A DNA stretch of 64,000 bases from Bosea sp. 685. Lineage in GTDB: Bacteria > Pseudomonadota > Alphaproteobacteria > Rhizobiales > Beijerinckiaceae. A model generated the notes under the pieces. The model worked only from the letters and a program-made list of their open reading frames with translations. It made no database searches and had not been told where the DNA came from. Location of the stretch: contig NZ_CP134779.1 in NCBI RefSeq assembly GCF_031884435.1, positions 186,001 through 250,000 on the forward strand, read 5' to 3'. Positions within the stretch are counted from its first letter, which is position 1. The number at the start of each line of letters is the position of its first letter. The translations under genes and the position numbers were made by a program. This document shows, piece after piece, positions 53,930 to 61,871 of this stretch.

Positions 53930-54356
53930 GCCCGAAGCGCACCTGTCAGATCAGATCCGGCCTGAAGCGCCGGTTGCATGCGCCGAGCCCCCGGCGCGCC
54001 CATACGATCCAACTGTCCGATGGGCTTTGCAAGGCGATGCGCGCGGGCAGCGTGAATGCCGGTTCACGAAAGCGGGACATCTTGCACGAAAGGAAGACAT
54101 CTTGCGGGGAGGAGACAGGTTTTTGGGGAGCGCGACTGGTGCGGATATTCGTGGGCGCCGGCAGGCAGATATTAATCATGGCAAGCAATAGCGCTGTGTT
54201 GCGCTTTGTTTCTGCACCGGGATTTAGGATTTCTCGCAGAAGAAAGCGCTCGCCCGAATAGTGGAAACTCGGCTGGGCCTCGTGGCTGCGCGCCTTTCGT
54301 TCGCCGTCGAGCAGATTCTTGGTGGAAGACGATTCTTGACGGAAGAGAAGGGTGAC
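53930..54356. other. Divergent intergenic region with paired direct repeat
   Basis: 427 bp between the regulator and the UbiA-like gene. GACATCTTGC occurs at 54076-54085 and again at 54096-54105, exactly 20 bp apart. No further gene is supportable, although the UbiA frame is open leftward from 54357 to 54261. Confidence 0.5.
54076..54105. promoter_or_regulatory. GACATCTTGC direct repeat, candidate regulator site
   Basis: Two identical 10-mers on the same helical face (20-bp period) upstream of both divergent genes. OmpR/TorR-class regulators bind such tandem direct repeats. This is a candidate only. Confidence 0.45.
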
Positions 54357-55247
54357 ATGGCTCTCAAGGCGATGATCAGGGCGATGAGGCCGCATCATTG
54401 GCTGAAGAACGGACTCGTCTTCATCCCGATCCTGCTGAATCATGAGGTCTTCGATCTGGAGTCGCTCGGGCATGGGCTCGTCGCCTTCATCTCCTTCAGC
54501 CTGATGGCCTCGTCGATCTATCTTCTCAACGACATCGTCGATGTCGAAGCCGACCGCCGGCATCCGACGAAATGCAAGCGCCCGCTGGCTGCCGGCGAGA
54601 TCACCGCGCGTCAGGCCTATATGGCGGTTCCCGTCTTGCTGGCCGCCGCTTTCGCCCTGTCCCTGCTGCTGCCGCAGCCCAAGCTCTTCGTGCTGGCGTT
54701 GACGGCCTATCTCGGTCTCGCCTTGGCCTATCTCTTCGTCCTCAAGCGCAAGCTTCTGGTCGATGTGCTGGGGCTGGCCGCGCTGCATACCTTGCGCATC
54801 CTCGCCGGCAATGCCGCCGCCGCGATCCCGCTCTCGTCATGGCTGCTCGCCTTCTCGATGTTCCTGTTCCTGAGCCTGGCGCTGGTAAAGCGCTATGCCG
54901 AGCTCAGGATCACGCAAGACCAGTCGGGGTTGAAAAAGGCCGGGCGCGGTTATCATGCCGAGGATATCGAGGCGCTCTCGCAGCTCGGCATGGCATCGGG
55001 CTGCACCTGCGCCCTGATCCTGGCGCTCTATGTCGACAGCGCCGCGGTGAAGCAGCTTTACCGTCACCCGGAGCTGATCTGGCTGGTCTGCCCGATCGTC
55101 CTTTACCAGATGTCGCGGGTCTGGTTCCTGGCCAGACGCGGCATGATGCCTGACGATCCGCTCGTCTTCATGATCCGCGACTGGCGTAGTCAGGTGACGG
55201 GCTTGATGGTTCTGCTGATCATGGTCTTGGCGACGATCCTGCCGTGA
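54357..55247 (+). CDS. UbiA family prenyltransferase, decaprenyl-phosphate phosphoribosyltransferase-like
   Basis: 296 residues from ATG 54357. The polyprenyl-diphosphate-binding motif is NDIVDVEADRRHPTKCKRP (58-76), close to that of DPPR synthases, which join decaprenyl phosphate and phosphoribosyl diphosphate. About eight TM helices follow. The stop overlaps a GTG that opens a chain of short frames leading to the DprE1-like gene, supporting one pathway: lipid-linked D-ribose to D-arabinose. NoeC of Azorhizobium, in Nod-factor arabinosylation, is a related use of this enzyme type. Confidence 0.85.
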   Translation: MALKAMIRAMRPHHWLKNGLVFIPILLNHEVFDLESLGHGLVAFISFSLMASSIYLLNDIVDVEADRRHPTKCKRPLAAGEITARQAYMAVPVLLAAAFALSLLLPQPKLFVLALTAYLGLALAYLFVLKRKLLVDVLGLAALHTLRILAGNAAAAIPLSSWLLAFSMFLFLSLALVKRYAELRITQDQSGLKKAGRGYHAEDIEALSQLGMASGCTCALILALYVDSAAVKQLYRHPELIWLVCPIVLYQMSRVWFLARRGMMPDDPLVFMIRDWRSQVTGLMVLLIMVLATILP

Positions 55248-55311
55248 GCGAGATCCTGCTATGAGCGAGATCCTGCTATGAGCGAGATCCTGCTATGAGT
55301 GAGATCTTGCC
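55244..55311 (+). repeat. Four tandem 17-bp units carrying start codons
   Basis: GTGAGCGAGATCCTGCT, then ATGAGCGAGATCCTGCT twice, then a diverged ATGAGTGAGATCTTGCC, at 55244, 55261, 55278 and 55295. Each of the first three opens a six-codon frame (MSEILL) ending in a TGA that overlaps the next ATG as ATGA. The last unit is the start of the DprE1-like gene. Confidence 0.93.
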
Positions 55312-56608
55312 GGAATGCCGCTCCTGGGGCGGGCTTGTCGCCCGAAATACCGAGATCGTTGCGGCCGAACCCTGGATCGCCGCGCCGTCGCAGCAGCGGA
55401 CGCCGGCCCTGGCTTATGGCAATGGCCGCTCCTATGGCGATTCCTGCCTGAACGATGGCGGCGTGCTCATCCTGGGCCGCAGCCTCGATCGAATCCTCGC
55501 CTTCGACCGCGCGAGCGGCCTCCTGACTTGCGAGGCGGGCGTGCTGCTCGACGATGTGCTGAAGCTTACCGTTCCGGCCGGCTGGTTTCCGCCGGTGACG
55601 CCCGGCACCGCATTCGTCACGATTGCCGGTGCGCTGGCCAATGACGTCCATGGCAAGAACCACCATCGCGCCGGCACCTTCGGCAGGCATGTGCGCGCCT
55701 TCGAACTGATCCGCTCGGATGGCAGCCGCCTGACTTGCGCGCCCGACCTGAACAGCGAGCTTTTCGCGGCGACCATTGGAGGCTTCGGCCTCACCGGTCT
55801 GATCACGCAGGTGACGCTGCAATTGATGCCGGTCACCTCCGCCGAAATGCAGCAGGAGGTGCTGCATTTCGACGGGCTCGACCGCTTCTTCGCGATCTCG
55901 GCTGAATCCGATGCGAGCCATGACTATACCGTCGCCTGGATCGACTCGCTGGCGAGCGGAGCGCAATTCGGTCGCGGCGTCTTCTTCCGGGCCAATCATG
56001 CAACGGGGGGTGATGCGCCGCTCGCGCGCTCGAAGCGGCCGCTGCCGTTTCCGATCAGGCCGCCGATCCCGCTGATCAACGGGCTGACCTTGCGCGTCTT
56101 CAATGCGCTCTACCGGGCGGCGCAACCCTCGTCGCCTGAGCCGCGGCGCATTCCCTATCGGCCATTCTTTTATCCGCTCGATCGTGTCGCCAACTGGAAC
56201 CGCGCCTATGGACCCAAGGGCCTGCGCCAGTTCCAATGCGCGGTGCCGACGGCCCATGCCCGCAAGGCGGTGGAGGCGATGCTGAGGCGCACGCTGGCGG
56301 CGGGTGAAGCTTCGTTCCTGACCGTGCTCAAGCTCTTCGGCGATATGCCGTCGCCCGGCATGATGTCGTTCCCGATCGCGGGGGCGACCCTGACGCTCGA
56401 CTTTCCCAATCGCGGGGCGCGCACGGAGGCGCTTCTGGCGGAGCTCGACCTGATCACGATCGAAGCCGGCGGACGCGTGAACCCCTATAAGGATGCGCGC
56501 ATGTCGCCGGCGACATTCGAGGCCTCCTTCCCGGATTGGCGGGAGTTTGCGCGCCATATCGATCCGGGCTGCTCGTCGAGCTTCTGGCGACGGGTGACGG
56601 CGGGTTGA
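55295..56608 (+). CDS. DprE1-like FAD-dependent oxidase
   Basis: 437 residues. The FAD PP-loop region is YGNGRSYGDSCLNDGGVLIL (about 41-60), followed by TPGTAFVTIAGALANDVHGKNHH-type segment and FGLTGLITQVTLQLMPV, as in DprE1 and VAO-family oxidases. The C-terminal half ends with NPYKDARMSPATFEASFPDW and FWRRV, also DprE1-like. DprE1 oxidises decaprenylphosphoryl-ribose to the 2-keto form on the way to the arabinose donor. The start is ATG 55295, the fourth of the repeated start units. A DprE2 partner is not in the window. Confidence 0.87.
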   Translation: MSEILPECRSWGGLVARNTEIVAAEPWIAAPSQQRTPALAYGNGRSYGDSCLNDGGVLILGRSLDRILAFDRASGLLTCEAGVLLDDVLKLTVPAGWFPPVTPGTAFVTIAGALANDVHGKNHHRAGTFGRHVRAFELIRSDGSRLTCAPDLNSELFAATIGGFGLTGLITQVTLQLMPVTSAEMQQEVLHFDGLDRFFAISAESDASHDYTVAWIDSLASGAQFGRGVFFRANHATGGDAPLARSKRPLPFPIRPPIPLINGLTLRVFNALYRAAQPSSPEPRRIPYRPFFYPLDRVANWNRAYGPKGLRQFQCAVPTAHARKAVEAMLRRTLAAGEASFLTVLKLFGDMPSPGMMSFPIAGATLTLDFPNRGARTEALLAELDLITIEAGGRVNPYKDARMSPATFEASFPDWREFARHIDPGCSSSFWRRVTAG

Positions 56609-56948
56609 GCGTCACGGCGGTGAAGTCCTAGTTTTCGTGGCTCCTCCGGCGTTTCCGGCAAATCCGCATCGTCATCCTGGGCGACCGCAGGTCGACCCGG
56701 GATCCATCGGAGGGCCAATCCTTTAAAGGGCCGGGCCTCCGATGGATCCCGACGCTCCGCGGAGTTTATCCTTGGGCCGATCGAAGATCGGACCCGAGGG
56801 CTTCGGCCAGGATGACGCGCAGATATGATGCTCGTCTCGGAGACTGAAAAAAACTTCGCCCTCCTTTGAACCTCTCAGCTCCCCGCCGCGACCAATGCTC
56901 ATGGAGGGCGAATGGTTCGCCCCCGATCGAACCTCGGGAGATGCCGTC
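56609..56948. other. Intergenic region with a palindromic repeat
   Basis: 340 bp. 56670-56817 is a repeat bounded by GTCATCCTGG and CCAGGATGAC, containing a perfect 15-bp hairpin (56699-56713 with 56736-56750). The rest holds only the promoter region of the next small gene. Confidence 0.6.
56670..56817. repeat. GTCATCCTGG inverted-repeat element
   Basis: Ends GTCATCCTGG/CCAGGATGAC, with a strong internal hairpin GGGATCCATCGGAGG/CCTCCGATGGATCCC. It is of the same general class as 17507-17655. Confidence 0.75.
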
Positions 56949-57242
56949 ATGACCAGCTTCAAGAAGACCGCGACCGCCGCTCTGGCCGCCCTCACCCTCT
57001 CCACCGCCATTCTCGCCGGCGCGGGCAGCGCGGAAGCCTATCCGCGCCATCGTGGCTGGGGCGTCGGCGCCGGCATCGTCGGAGCGCTTGCCGTCGGCGG
57101 CCTGCTCGCGGCCTCCGCCAACCGCGCCTATGCCGAGCCCGTCTATGACGAGGATGCTCCGGTGCGCCGCTGCGAGATGGTCGAGCGCGTCAACCGCTTC
57201 GGCGAGGTCGTCGGCTACCGCAAGGTCTGCTCGCTCTACTGA
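56949..57242 (+). CDS. Small secreted glycine-rich protein
   Basis: 97 residues from ATG 56949. The signal peptide cleaves near AEA (about 31). A glycine/alanine helix, VGAGIVGALAVGGLLAA (about 38-54), is followed by a short C-terminal domain with two Cys (VRRCEMV, KVCSLY). Small proteins of this shape are common in Rhizobiales envelopes. No function can be given. Confidence 0.65.
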   Translation: MTSFKKTATAALAALTLSTAILAGAGSAEAYPRHRGWGVGAGIVGALAVGGLLAASANRAYAEPVYDEDAPVRRCEMVERVNRFGEVVGYRKVCSLY

Positions 57243-57325
57243 GCCGCAACCATGGCCCGCATCGATCCGGTCCCTCGGTTCCCCCGAGGGGCCGGATGGC
57301 GTTTTGGGGCCTGAAGAGCGTAGAT

Positions 57326-57712
57326 TTATGATTCCGGCGCCTCAGCCTGGCAAACCGCCTCGAGCGCCCAGCCCTCGGGAGCGATGACGAAGGCGGCGTA
57401 GTAGCTCGGCCCGTAATGCAGGCGCAGGCCGGGCGCGCCATTGTCGCGTCCGCCGGCCAAAAGCGCCGCAGCGTGGAAGGCATCGACCGCAGTGCGTGTT
57501 GGCGCGTTGAAGGCGAGATGAAAACCCGGCCCGGGCGGGGAGGCCTGCGGCCGCAGTTTCAGCGCCAAGAGATCGCCGCCGCCGGGCGGCCCGTAGCCGG
57601 CGGCATCCGGAGCGGTCCAGACGCGAACCAAGCCGAGCGGGCCAAGCGCCGCATCATAGAAGGCGATGGCGGTGGTGAGATCGCGGACGCCGAAGGAGAG
57701 ATGGCCGAGCAT
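57326..57712 (-). CDS. VOC family protein (glyoxalase/dioxygenase-like)
   Basis: 128 residues, the usual single-module size. HLSFGVRDLTTAIAFYDAALGPLG at the start, FHLAFNAPTRTAVDAFHAAAL in the middle and FVIAPEGWALEAV at the end are typical. The first His (H4) and last Glu are the metal positions. Its specific reaction is unknown. Confidence 0.88.
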   Translation of the reverse strand: MLGHLSFGVRDLTTAIAFYDAALGPLGLVRVWTAPDAAGYGPPGGGDLLALKLRPQASPPGPGFHLAFNAPTRTAVDAFHAAALLAGGRDNGAPGLRLHYGPSYYAAFVIAPEGWALEAVCQAEAPES

Positions 57713-57801
57713 GAAGCACCCTCTGTTTCGGTAATCCTTGGTTTCGGCAAGCCTGCCCCGGGCTTCCGCCAGCGCATGTCAGCGGCTCCTGTGCGAAAAG
57801 A

Positions 57802-57825
57802 AAAGGGCCGGCGAACCGGCCCTTT
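57802..57825 (-). terminator. Rho-independent terminator of the aminotransferase gene
   Basis: A perfect 10-bp stem AAAGGGCCGG/CCGGCCCTTT around loop CGAA. On the minus strand it continues with CTTTTC, a short T-rich run. It is about 24 bp past the aminotransferase stop. Confidence 0.8.
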
Positions 57826-57848
57826 CAGAGATTGTGTGACAACTGGCC

Positions 57849-59288
57849 TCAGCCCTTCGCCACCGCGACCTTGCGCAGATAGTCGGTGACGATCTTGGTG
57901 ATGCCGCGCGAGAGCAAATCGTCGAGCGCCGCGATGAATTCGTCGCATTGCTCGCGGGTGACGATCAGCGGCGGCTCCAGGCGGATGACGTTGCGGTTGT
58001 ATTCGGTGAAGGCGACGAGCATGTCGTAATCCTTCAGCAAGAGCGCGCCGATGAAGCCGCAGAGCGAGCCTTTCAGCTTGTCGTCGAGCAATGCGACCAT
58101 GTGCTTGAGGCCAAACGGCATGGTCTCGCTGATGTCGTTGAACTCGATGCCGATCATCAGGCCGCGCCCGCGGATCTCCTTGAGCAGGCTCGGATGCTTC
58201 ACGCGCAGGCCGTTGAGCTTCTCGATGAGATAGTCGCCCTGGCGCTGGGCGTTGCCCATGAGGTCTTCCTCATAGAGCACGTTCAGCGCCTCGATCGCCG
58301 AGATGCAGGCCTCGCCCATGCCGCCGAAGGTGGCCTGAGCATGGATCAGCGCGGTCTTGGGCTTGCCATAGGCCTTCATGTAGATCTCGCGGCGGGCGAT
58401 CATCGCACCCATCGCCGCCTTGGAACCGCCGAGCGCCTTGGCGAGCGCGGTCACGTCCGGCACCACGCCGTCGCGCTCGAAGGCGAAGAACTGTCCGGTG
58501 CGGCCGAGACCGCACTGGACCTCGTCGGCGACCCAGAGCACGCCATGCTTGTCGCAAAGCGCACGCAATTCACGCCAGAAGCCGAGCGGCGCCTCGACGA
58601 TGCCGCCGCCGCCCTGGATCGTCTCCATCACGACGATGCCGATCGCGGGATCGCTTTCGAGTGCCTGGCGCACCGCTTCGATATCGCCGAAGGGCACCTT
58701 GACCCGGTTCTCGACCAGCTTGAATTGCGACTGGTAAAGGTTGGAATCCGTGACCGAGAGCACGCCCTTGGTCTTGCCGTGGAAGGAATTCGCCGCGTGC
58801 AGGATTTTCGAGCGCGCCGGTCCCTGCGCCTGCTCGGCGACCTTCAGCGCCGCCTCCATCACCTCCGATCCGGTCGAGCCGAAGAAGACCATGTCGAGAT
58901 CGCCAGGCGCGATCGCGGCGAGGTTGGCGGCGAGCGCCGAGGCGTATTGCGACATGAAGGCCATGCAGATCTCATGGCGGTTCTCGTCCTGGAACTTCTG
59001 CCGCGCCGCGACGATGCGCGGATGGTTGTGGCCGAAGGCGACCGAGCAGAAGCCGCCGAAGAAATCGAGGATCTTGCGGCCATCGCGGGTGATGTAATGC
59101 ATGCCCTGGGCGCGATCGACGATGATCTTGTCGAAGCCGAGCAGTTTCAGGAAATGCACCTGGCCGGGATTGACATGGGCGGTGAAGAGCTCGCGCACGG
59201 TCGCGGCGTCGAGCTGCTTGGCCTCCTCGACGCTGTAGAGCTTCGGGCGAGCCGGTGCATCATCGGTCTTGAAAGCGGGCATGCTCAT
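57849..59288 (-). CDS. Class III (PLP) aminotransferase of the envelope locus
   Basis: 479 residues. Fold-type I motifs are complete: FGSTGSEVMEAALKVAEQ (phosphate loop), SFHGKTKGVLSVT, VLWVADEVQCGLGRTG (PLP Asp) and LAKALGGSKAAMGAM with the Schiff-base Lys (about 285). It resembles ornithine-type aminotransferases and HpnO-like hopanoid enzymes; the latter is only a thought. It is the last gene of a minus operon with the epimerase, the 36-residue protein and the SMR protein; its start overlaps the epimerase stop. Confidence 0.9.
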   Translation of the reverse strand: MSMPAFKTDDAPARPKLYSVEEAKQLDAATVRELFTAHVNPGQVHFLKLLGFDKIIVDRAQGMHYITRDGRKILDFFGGFCSVAFGHNHPRIVAARQKFQDENRHEICMAFMSQYASALAANLAAIAPGDLDMVFFGSTGSEVMEAALKVAEQAQGPARSKILHAANSFHGKTKGVLSVTDSNLYQSQFKLVENRVKVPFGDIEAVRQALESDPAIGIVVMETIQGGGGIVEAPLGFWRELRALCDKHGVLWVADEVQCGLGRTGQFFAFERDGVVPDVTALAKALGGSKAAMGAMIARREIYMKAYGKPKTALIHAQATFGGMGEACISAIEALNVLYEEDLMGNAQRQGDYLIEKLNGLRVKHPSLLKEIRGRGLMIGIEFNDISETMPFGLKHMVALLDDKLKGSLCGFIGALLLKDYDMLVAFTEYNRNVIRLEPPLIVTREQCDEFIAALDDLLSRGITKIVTDYLRKVAVAKG

Positions 59289-60289
59289 GCTGCGAGGCTC
59301 CTCTGCGCCTGATTTCGGATGTCTTTGCTCTTGCGGTATTCGGTGTAGGCGGCGAGCAGCATGTCCTCGTCGCGGTGCTTGGGCGTCCAGCCGAGCTCGC
59401 GCTTGGCCTTGGAGGTGTCGAGGATGCAGATCTCGTCGGCGATCATGTACTGCTCCGGGTCCATGATCGGCAGGTTGATCCAGTCGAGCGTGTTCAGCGT
59501 CAGCTTGACCAGCGGCGCCGGCGTCGGCAGCAGGATCGATTTCGAGCCCGCATGCGCGATCAGGTCGCCGAGCAGCTTCTTCACCGGCGGCGGATCGTCC
59601 GAGCCGAGATTATAGGCGCTGTTGGGGAAGCCGGCCTTCCAGGCCGCTATGCAGGCGCTGGCGCAGTCGAACACCGAGATGAACTGATAGGGGTTTTTGC
59701 CCGAGCCGATCATCGGCACCGGCAGGTTCATGTCGATCAGCGTGAACAGCTTGACCAGGATGCCGAGCCGGCCCGGCCCGATGATCAGGCGTGGCCGGAA
59801 GATCGGAATCTGGAAACCCTTGTCGCGATAGCCCTGCGCCAGCGTCTCGGTGGCGAGCTTGCTCTCGCCATATTCGCCGAGCGGCTTGGCGGGATGGGTC
59901 TCGTCCTGCGGCACGGTGACGGAATGGCCGTAGATCATGTCCGTGGTGAAGTGGACGAGCTTGTTGGCGCCGTTCTTCTCCATCCAGGCCAGGATATTGG
60001 CGGTGCCATGATAGTTTACCGGCCAGAAGAAATCGTGGCGCTCCTTGCGGATCACGATGGGCGAAAGCATCTTGGCCGAGAGATTGTAGACGAGGTCGTC
60101 CTTGGTGAGCGGGATGGCGTTCACGCTCTCGGCGCTGGTCACGTCGATGTGCTGGAACGGCACCTTGGCGTAATGCGCATGGCCGCTCTTGACGATGTCG
60201 GCGACCAGCACCTCCTCGCCCATGGCCGCCAGATCCGCCGCCAGATGCGAGCCGACGAAACCGTCTCCGCCGATGATGATATGTTTCAT
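59285..60289 (-). CDS. NAD-dependent epimerase/dehydratase (extended SDR)
   Basis: 334 residues from ATG 60289. The Rossmann motif GGDGFVGSHLA is at 7-17; the catalytic YGESK follows FTTDMIYGHS. FRPRLIIGPGR and SVFDCASACIAAWKAG are extended-SDR features. It acts on a nucleotide sugar or a lipid-linked sugar. The operon (SMR, 36-aa protein, epimerase, aminotransferase) suggests making and flipping an amino-modified envelope sugar or lipid. Confidence 0.88.
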   Translation of the reverse strand: MKHIIIGGDGFVGSHLAADLAAMGEEVLVADIVKSGHAHYAKVPFQHIDVTSAESVNAIPLTKDDLVYNLSAKMLSPIVIRKERHDFFWPVNYHGTANILAWMEKNGANKLVHFTTDMIYGHSVTVPQDETHPAKPLGEYGESKLATETLAQGYRDKGFQIPIFRPRLIIGPGRLGILVKLFTLIDMNLPVPMIGSGKNPYQFISVFDCASACIAAWKAGFPNSAYNLGSDDPPPVKKLLGDLIAHAGSKSILLPTPAPLVKLTLNTLDWINLPIMDPEQYMIADEICILDTSKAKRELGWTPKHRDEDMLLAAYTEYRKSKDIRNQAQRSLAA

Positions 60290-60312
60290 GGGTTCAGGTC
60301 TTCCGGACTGGG

Positions 60313-60423
60313 TCAGCGCGGCAGGCGCGGCGGGGTGCGGACCGGCACCGGGACCGGCCGGAGCACGGGTTTCGGCTCCAGCAGCATGCCGAGACGAAGG
60401 AAGAGGCGTGCGATCAGATCCAT
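60313..60423 (-). CDS. 36-residue protein between SMR and epimerase genes
   Basis: ATG 60423 with GAGGGA upstream, TGA at 60315-60313; nine bases after the SMR stop and 23 before the epimerase ATG. The sequence starts MDLIARLFLRLGMLLEP, an amphipathic hydrophobic helix, and then is Pro/Val/Arg-rich (VLRPVPVPVRTPPRLPR). The operon position and ribosome-binding site support it as a real small protein, perhaps a membrane-peripheral partner of the flippase. Confidence 0.55.
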   Translation of the reverse strand: MDLIARLFLRLGMLLEPKPVLRPVPVPVRTPPRLPR

Positions 60424-60432
60424 GTCGGTCCC

Positions 60433-60801
60433 TCAGCTCTGTGCGATGAAGATGGTGCCCAGCATGATCAATCCGATGCCGGCAATGCGGGCAGGGCTCA
60501 GATCCTCCTGGAAGAAGAAATAGGCGTAAACCGCGACCAGGACGTAGGCGAGGCTCAGGAACGGATAAGCGTAGCTGATCTGAACCTTCGACAGCACGAC
60601 GAGATGCGAGGCCATGCTGACCACGAAGGTGCACAGGCCGAAGAAAACGAAAGGGTTGAAGACGACGCGCAGGATCGTGGCGATCAGCCCGTCCTGGCCG
60701 GGGTCGAGCTGGCCGACGCCGGTCATGCCGCGCTTGAGCATGAGCTGAGCCGCAGCGTTGGTCAGCACCGTGAACAGGATCAGGGGAATATAGGAGTTCA
60801 T
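60433..60801 (-). CDS. EamA/SMR-type small membrane protein (ArnE/ArnF-like)
   Basis: 122 residues, four TM helices. NAAAQLMLKRGMTGVG after TM1 and KVQISYAYPFLSLAYVLVAV match the small flippase-like EamA family. First gene of the minus-strand envelope operon. Compare the pair at 31422 and 33863. It probably moves a polyprenyl-linked sugar across the inner membrane. Confidence 0.8.
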   Translation of the reverse strand: MNSYIPLILFTVLTNAAAQLMLKRGMTGVGQLDPGQDGLIATILRVVFNPFVFFGLCTFVVSMASHLVVLSKVQISYAYPFLSLAYVLVAVYAYFFFQEDLSPARIAGIGLIMLGTIFIAQS

Positions 60802-61109
60802 CGGGCGATCAATTTTCCGTGCGGCCAGTGGGCCTTTGAATGACGCGGAAATTACTTCAAATACCTTACGTTGCGGTCCTTACTTCCGCGTAACGTTAAG
60901 ATGATCCTGCCGGGATCTCATAAAGGCGGAATGACTTCACTTCGCGCCGCAGTTGGTATGCGAGCGAGCGCAGGCTCTTGGCCCGCGGCTTGCTACCCAC
61001 GCCTCGGTTCGCCGACCCGTTCGACGTTGCTCGCCGCATGACCGAAGGATGCCTGAGGCGGGCACGGCCGACATTCCGGTGCTGACATTTCCAAGGAGGA
61101 GCCGAGACC
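60802..61109. other. Divergent region before cynS
   Basis: 308 bp. An imperfect inverted repeat CTTACGTTGCGG/CCGCGTAACGTTAAG lies near 60863-60900, and AAGGAGGAG is the cynS ribosome-binding site. No gene is supportable. Confidence 0.45.
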
Positions 61110-61598
61110 ATGAAGCGCGAAGAACTCACCGAGAAGATCCTCGACATCAAGCGCGAGAAGGGCTGGAGCTGGAAATACATCACCGGGGAAATCGGCGGCA
61201 TGTCCGAGGTGCTGATCGTCGGCGCGCTCCTGGGCCAGATGAAACTGGTCAAGCCGTTGGCGGAGAAAGCTGCGACCTTGTTCGGCCTTACCGAGAACGA
61301 GAAGCGGATGCTCAACGAGGTGCCCTATCGCGGCACGGGCACGCCGATGCCGCCGACCGACCCGTTGATCTACCGTTTCTACGAGATGGTGATGGTCAAC
61401 GGCCCGGCCTGGAAGGCGCTGATCGAGGAGGAGTTCGGCGACGGCATCATGTCGGCGATCGATTTCAACATCGAGTTCGAGCGTGAGCCGAACCCGAAGG
61501 GCGACCGCGTCAAGATCGCCATGTCGGGCAAGTTCCTGCCGTATAAATATTACGGCAACGAGCAGGGCATTCCCGATTACGGCTTCAAGGAAGCGTAG
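61110..61598 (+). CDS. cynS: Cyanase (cyanate lyase)
   Basis: 162 residues. An N-terminal HTH-like domain (ITGEIGGMSEVLIVGALLGQ) precedes the catalytic domain. R89, E92 and S115 correspond, offset by seven, to Arg96, Glu99 and Ser122 of the E. coli enzyme, all in conserved settings (YRFYEMVMVNG, MSAIDF). It decomposes cyanate with bicarbonate to ammonia and CO2, a decamer in the cytosol. No carbonic anhydrase or CynR is adjacent. Its TAG stop is the left end of a repeat. Confidence 0.96.
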   Translation: MKREELTEKILDIKREKGWSWKYITGEIGGMSEVLIVGALLGQMKLVKPLAEKAATLFGLTENEKRMLNEVPYRGTGTPMPPTDPLIYRFYEMVMVNGPAWKALIEEEFGDGIMSAIDFNIEFEREPNPKGDRVKIAMSGKFLPYKYYGNEQGIPDYGFKEA

Positions 61599-61700
61599 AG
61601 CATGTCCGCGTTTCTCCGAATCGCGGACATGCTCTACGTCCTTGTTTTATCGCATTTTCTTCATGCGAACTGGTGCCCGCTTCGCTCGAAAATGCTCTAG
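61596..61700. repeat. GAGCATGTCCGCG hairpin repeat
   Basis: A perfect 13-bp hairpin, GAGCATGTCCGCG (61598-61610) with 61622-61634, followed by CGCATTTTCTTCATGCGAACTGG and TTCGCTCGAAAATGCTCTAG. The second part is the block seen at 47773 and 49307. It directly follows cynS and may also act as a 3' structure. Confidence 0.8.
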
Positions 61701-61753
61701 CCTGTCGGTTCATGGCGTCGTGCAAGAGATCGCGCGTGTGTTCGGGAGCGTGT

Positions 61754-61778
61754 AAATATTGTTATAGTATAACATTTC
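61754..61778. promoter_or_regulatory. Zur-box-like palindrome before the alkaline phosphatase gene
   Basis: TGTTATAGTATAACA (61760-61774) is a 15-base palindrome with one central base, extended on the right by TTTC. It matches the core TGTTATA-N-TATAACA of the Zur box in Gram-negative bacteria. It lies about 100 bp before the phosphatase ATG, and no other gene begins in this gap. Confidence 0.65.
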
Positions 61779-61871
61779 CGACGTCAGGAAAGCGCATGTA
61801 GTAATCGTACTGTCACATACGCTTCCTAACGGTCGCCGACGGATATCGAACGGGTTCGAGCGGAGACGGGC

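Noticed and set aside
61795-61830. Pho box upstream of the alkaline phosphatase
   Set aside because: Only one half-site, CTGTCAC, is good; the partner seven bases at the right spacing match about four of seven.
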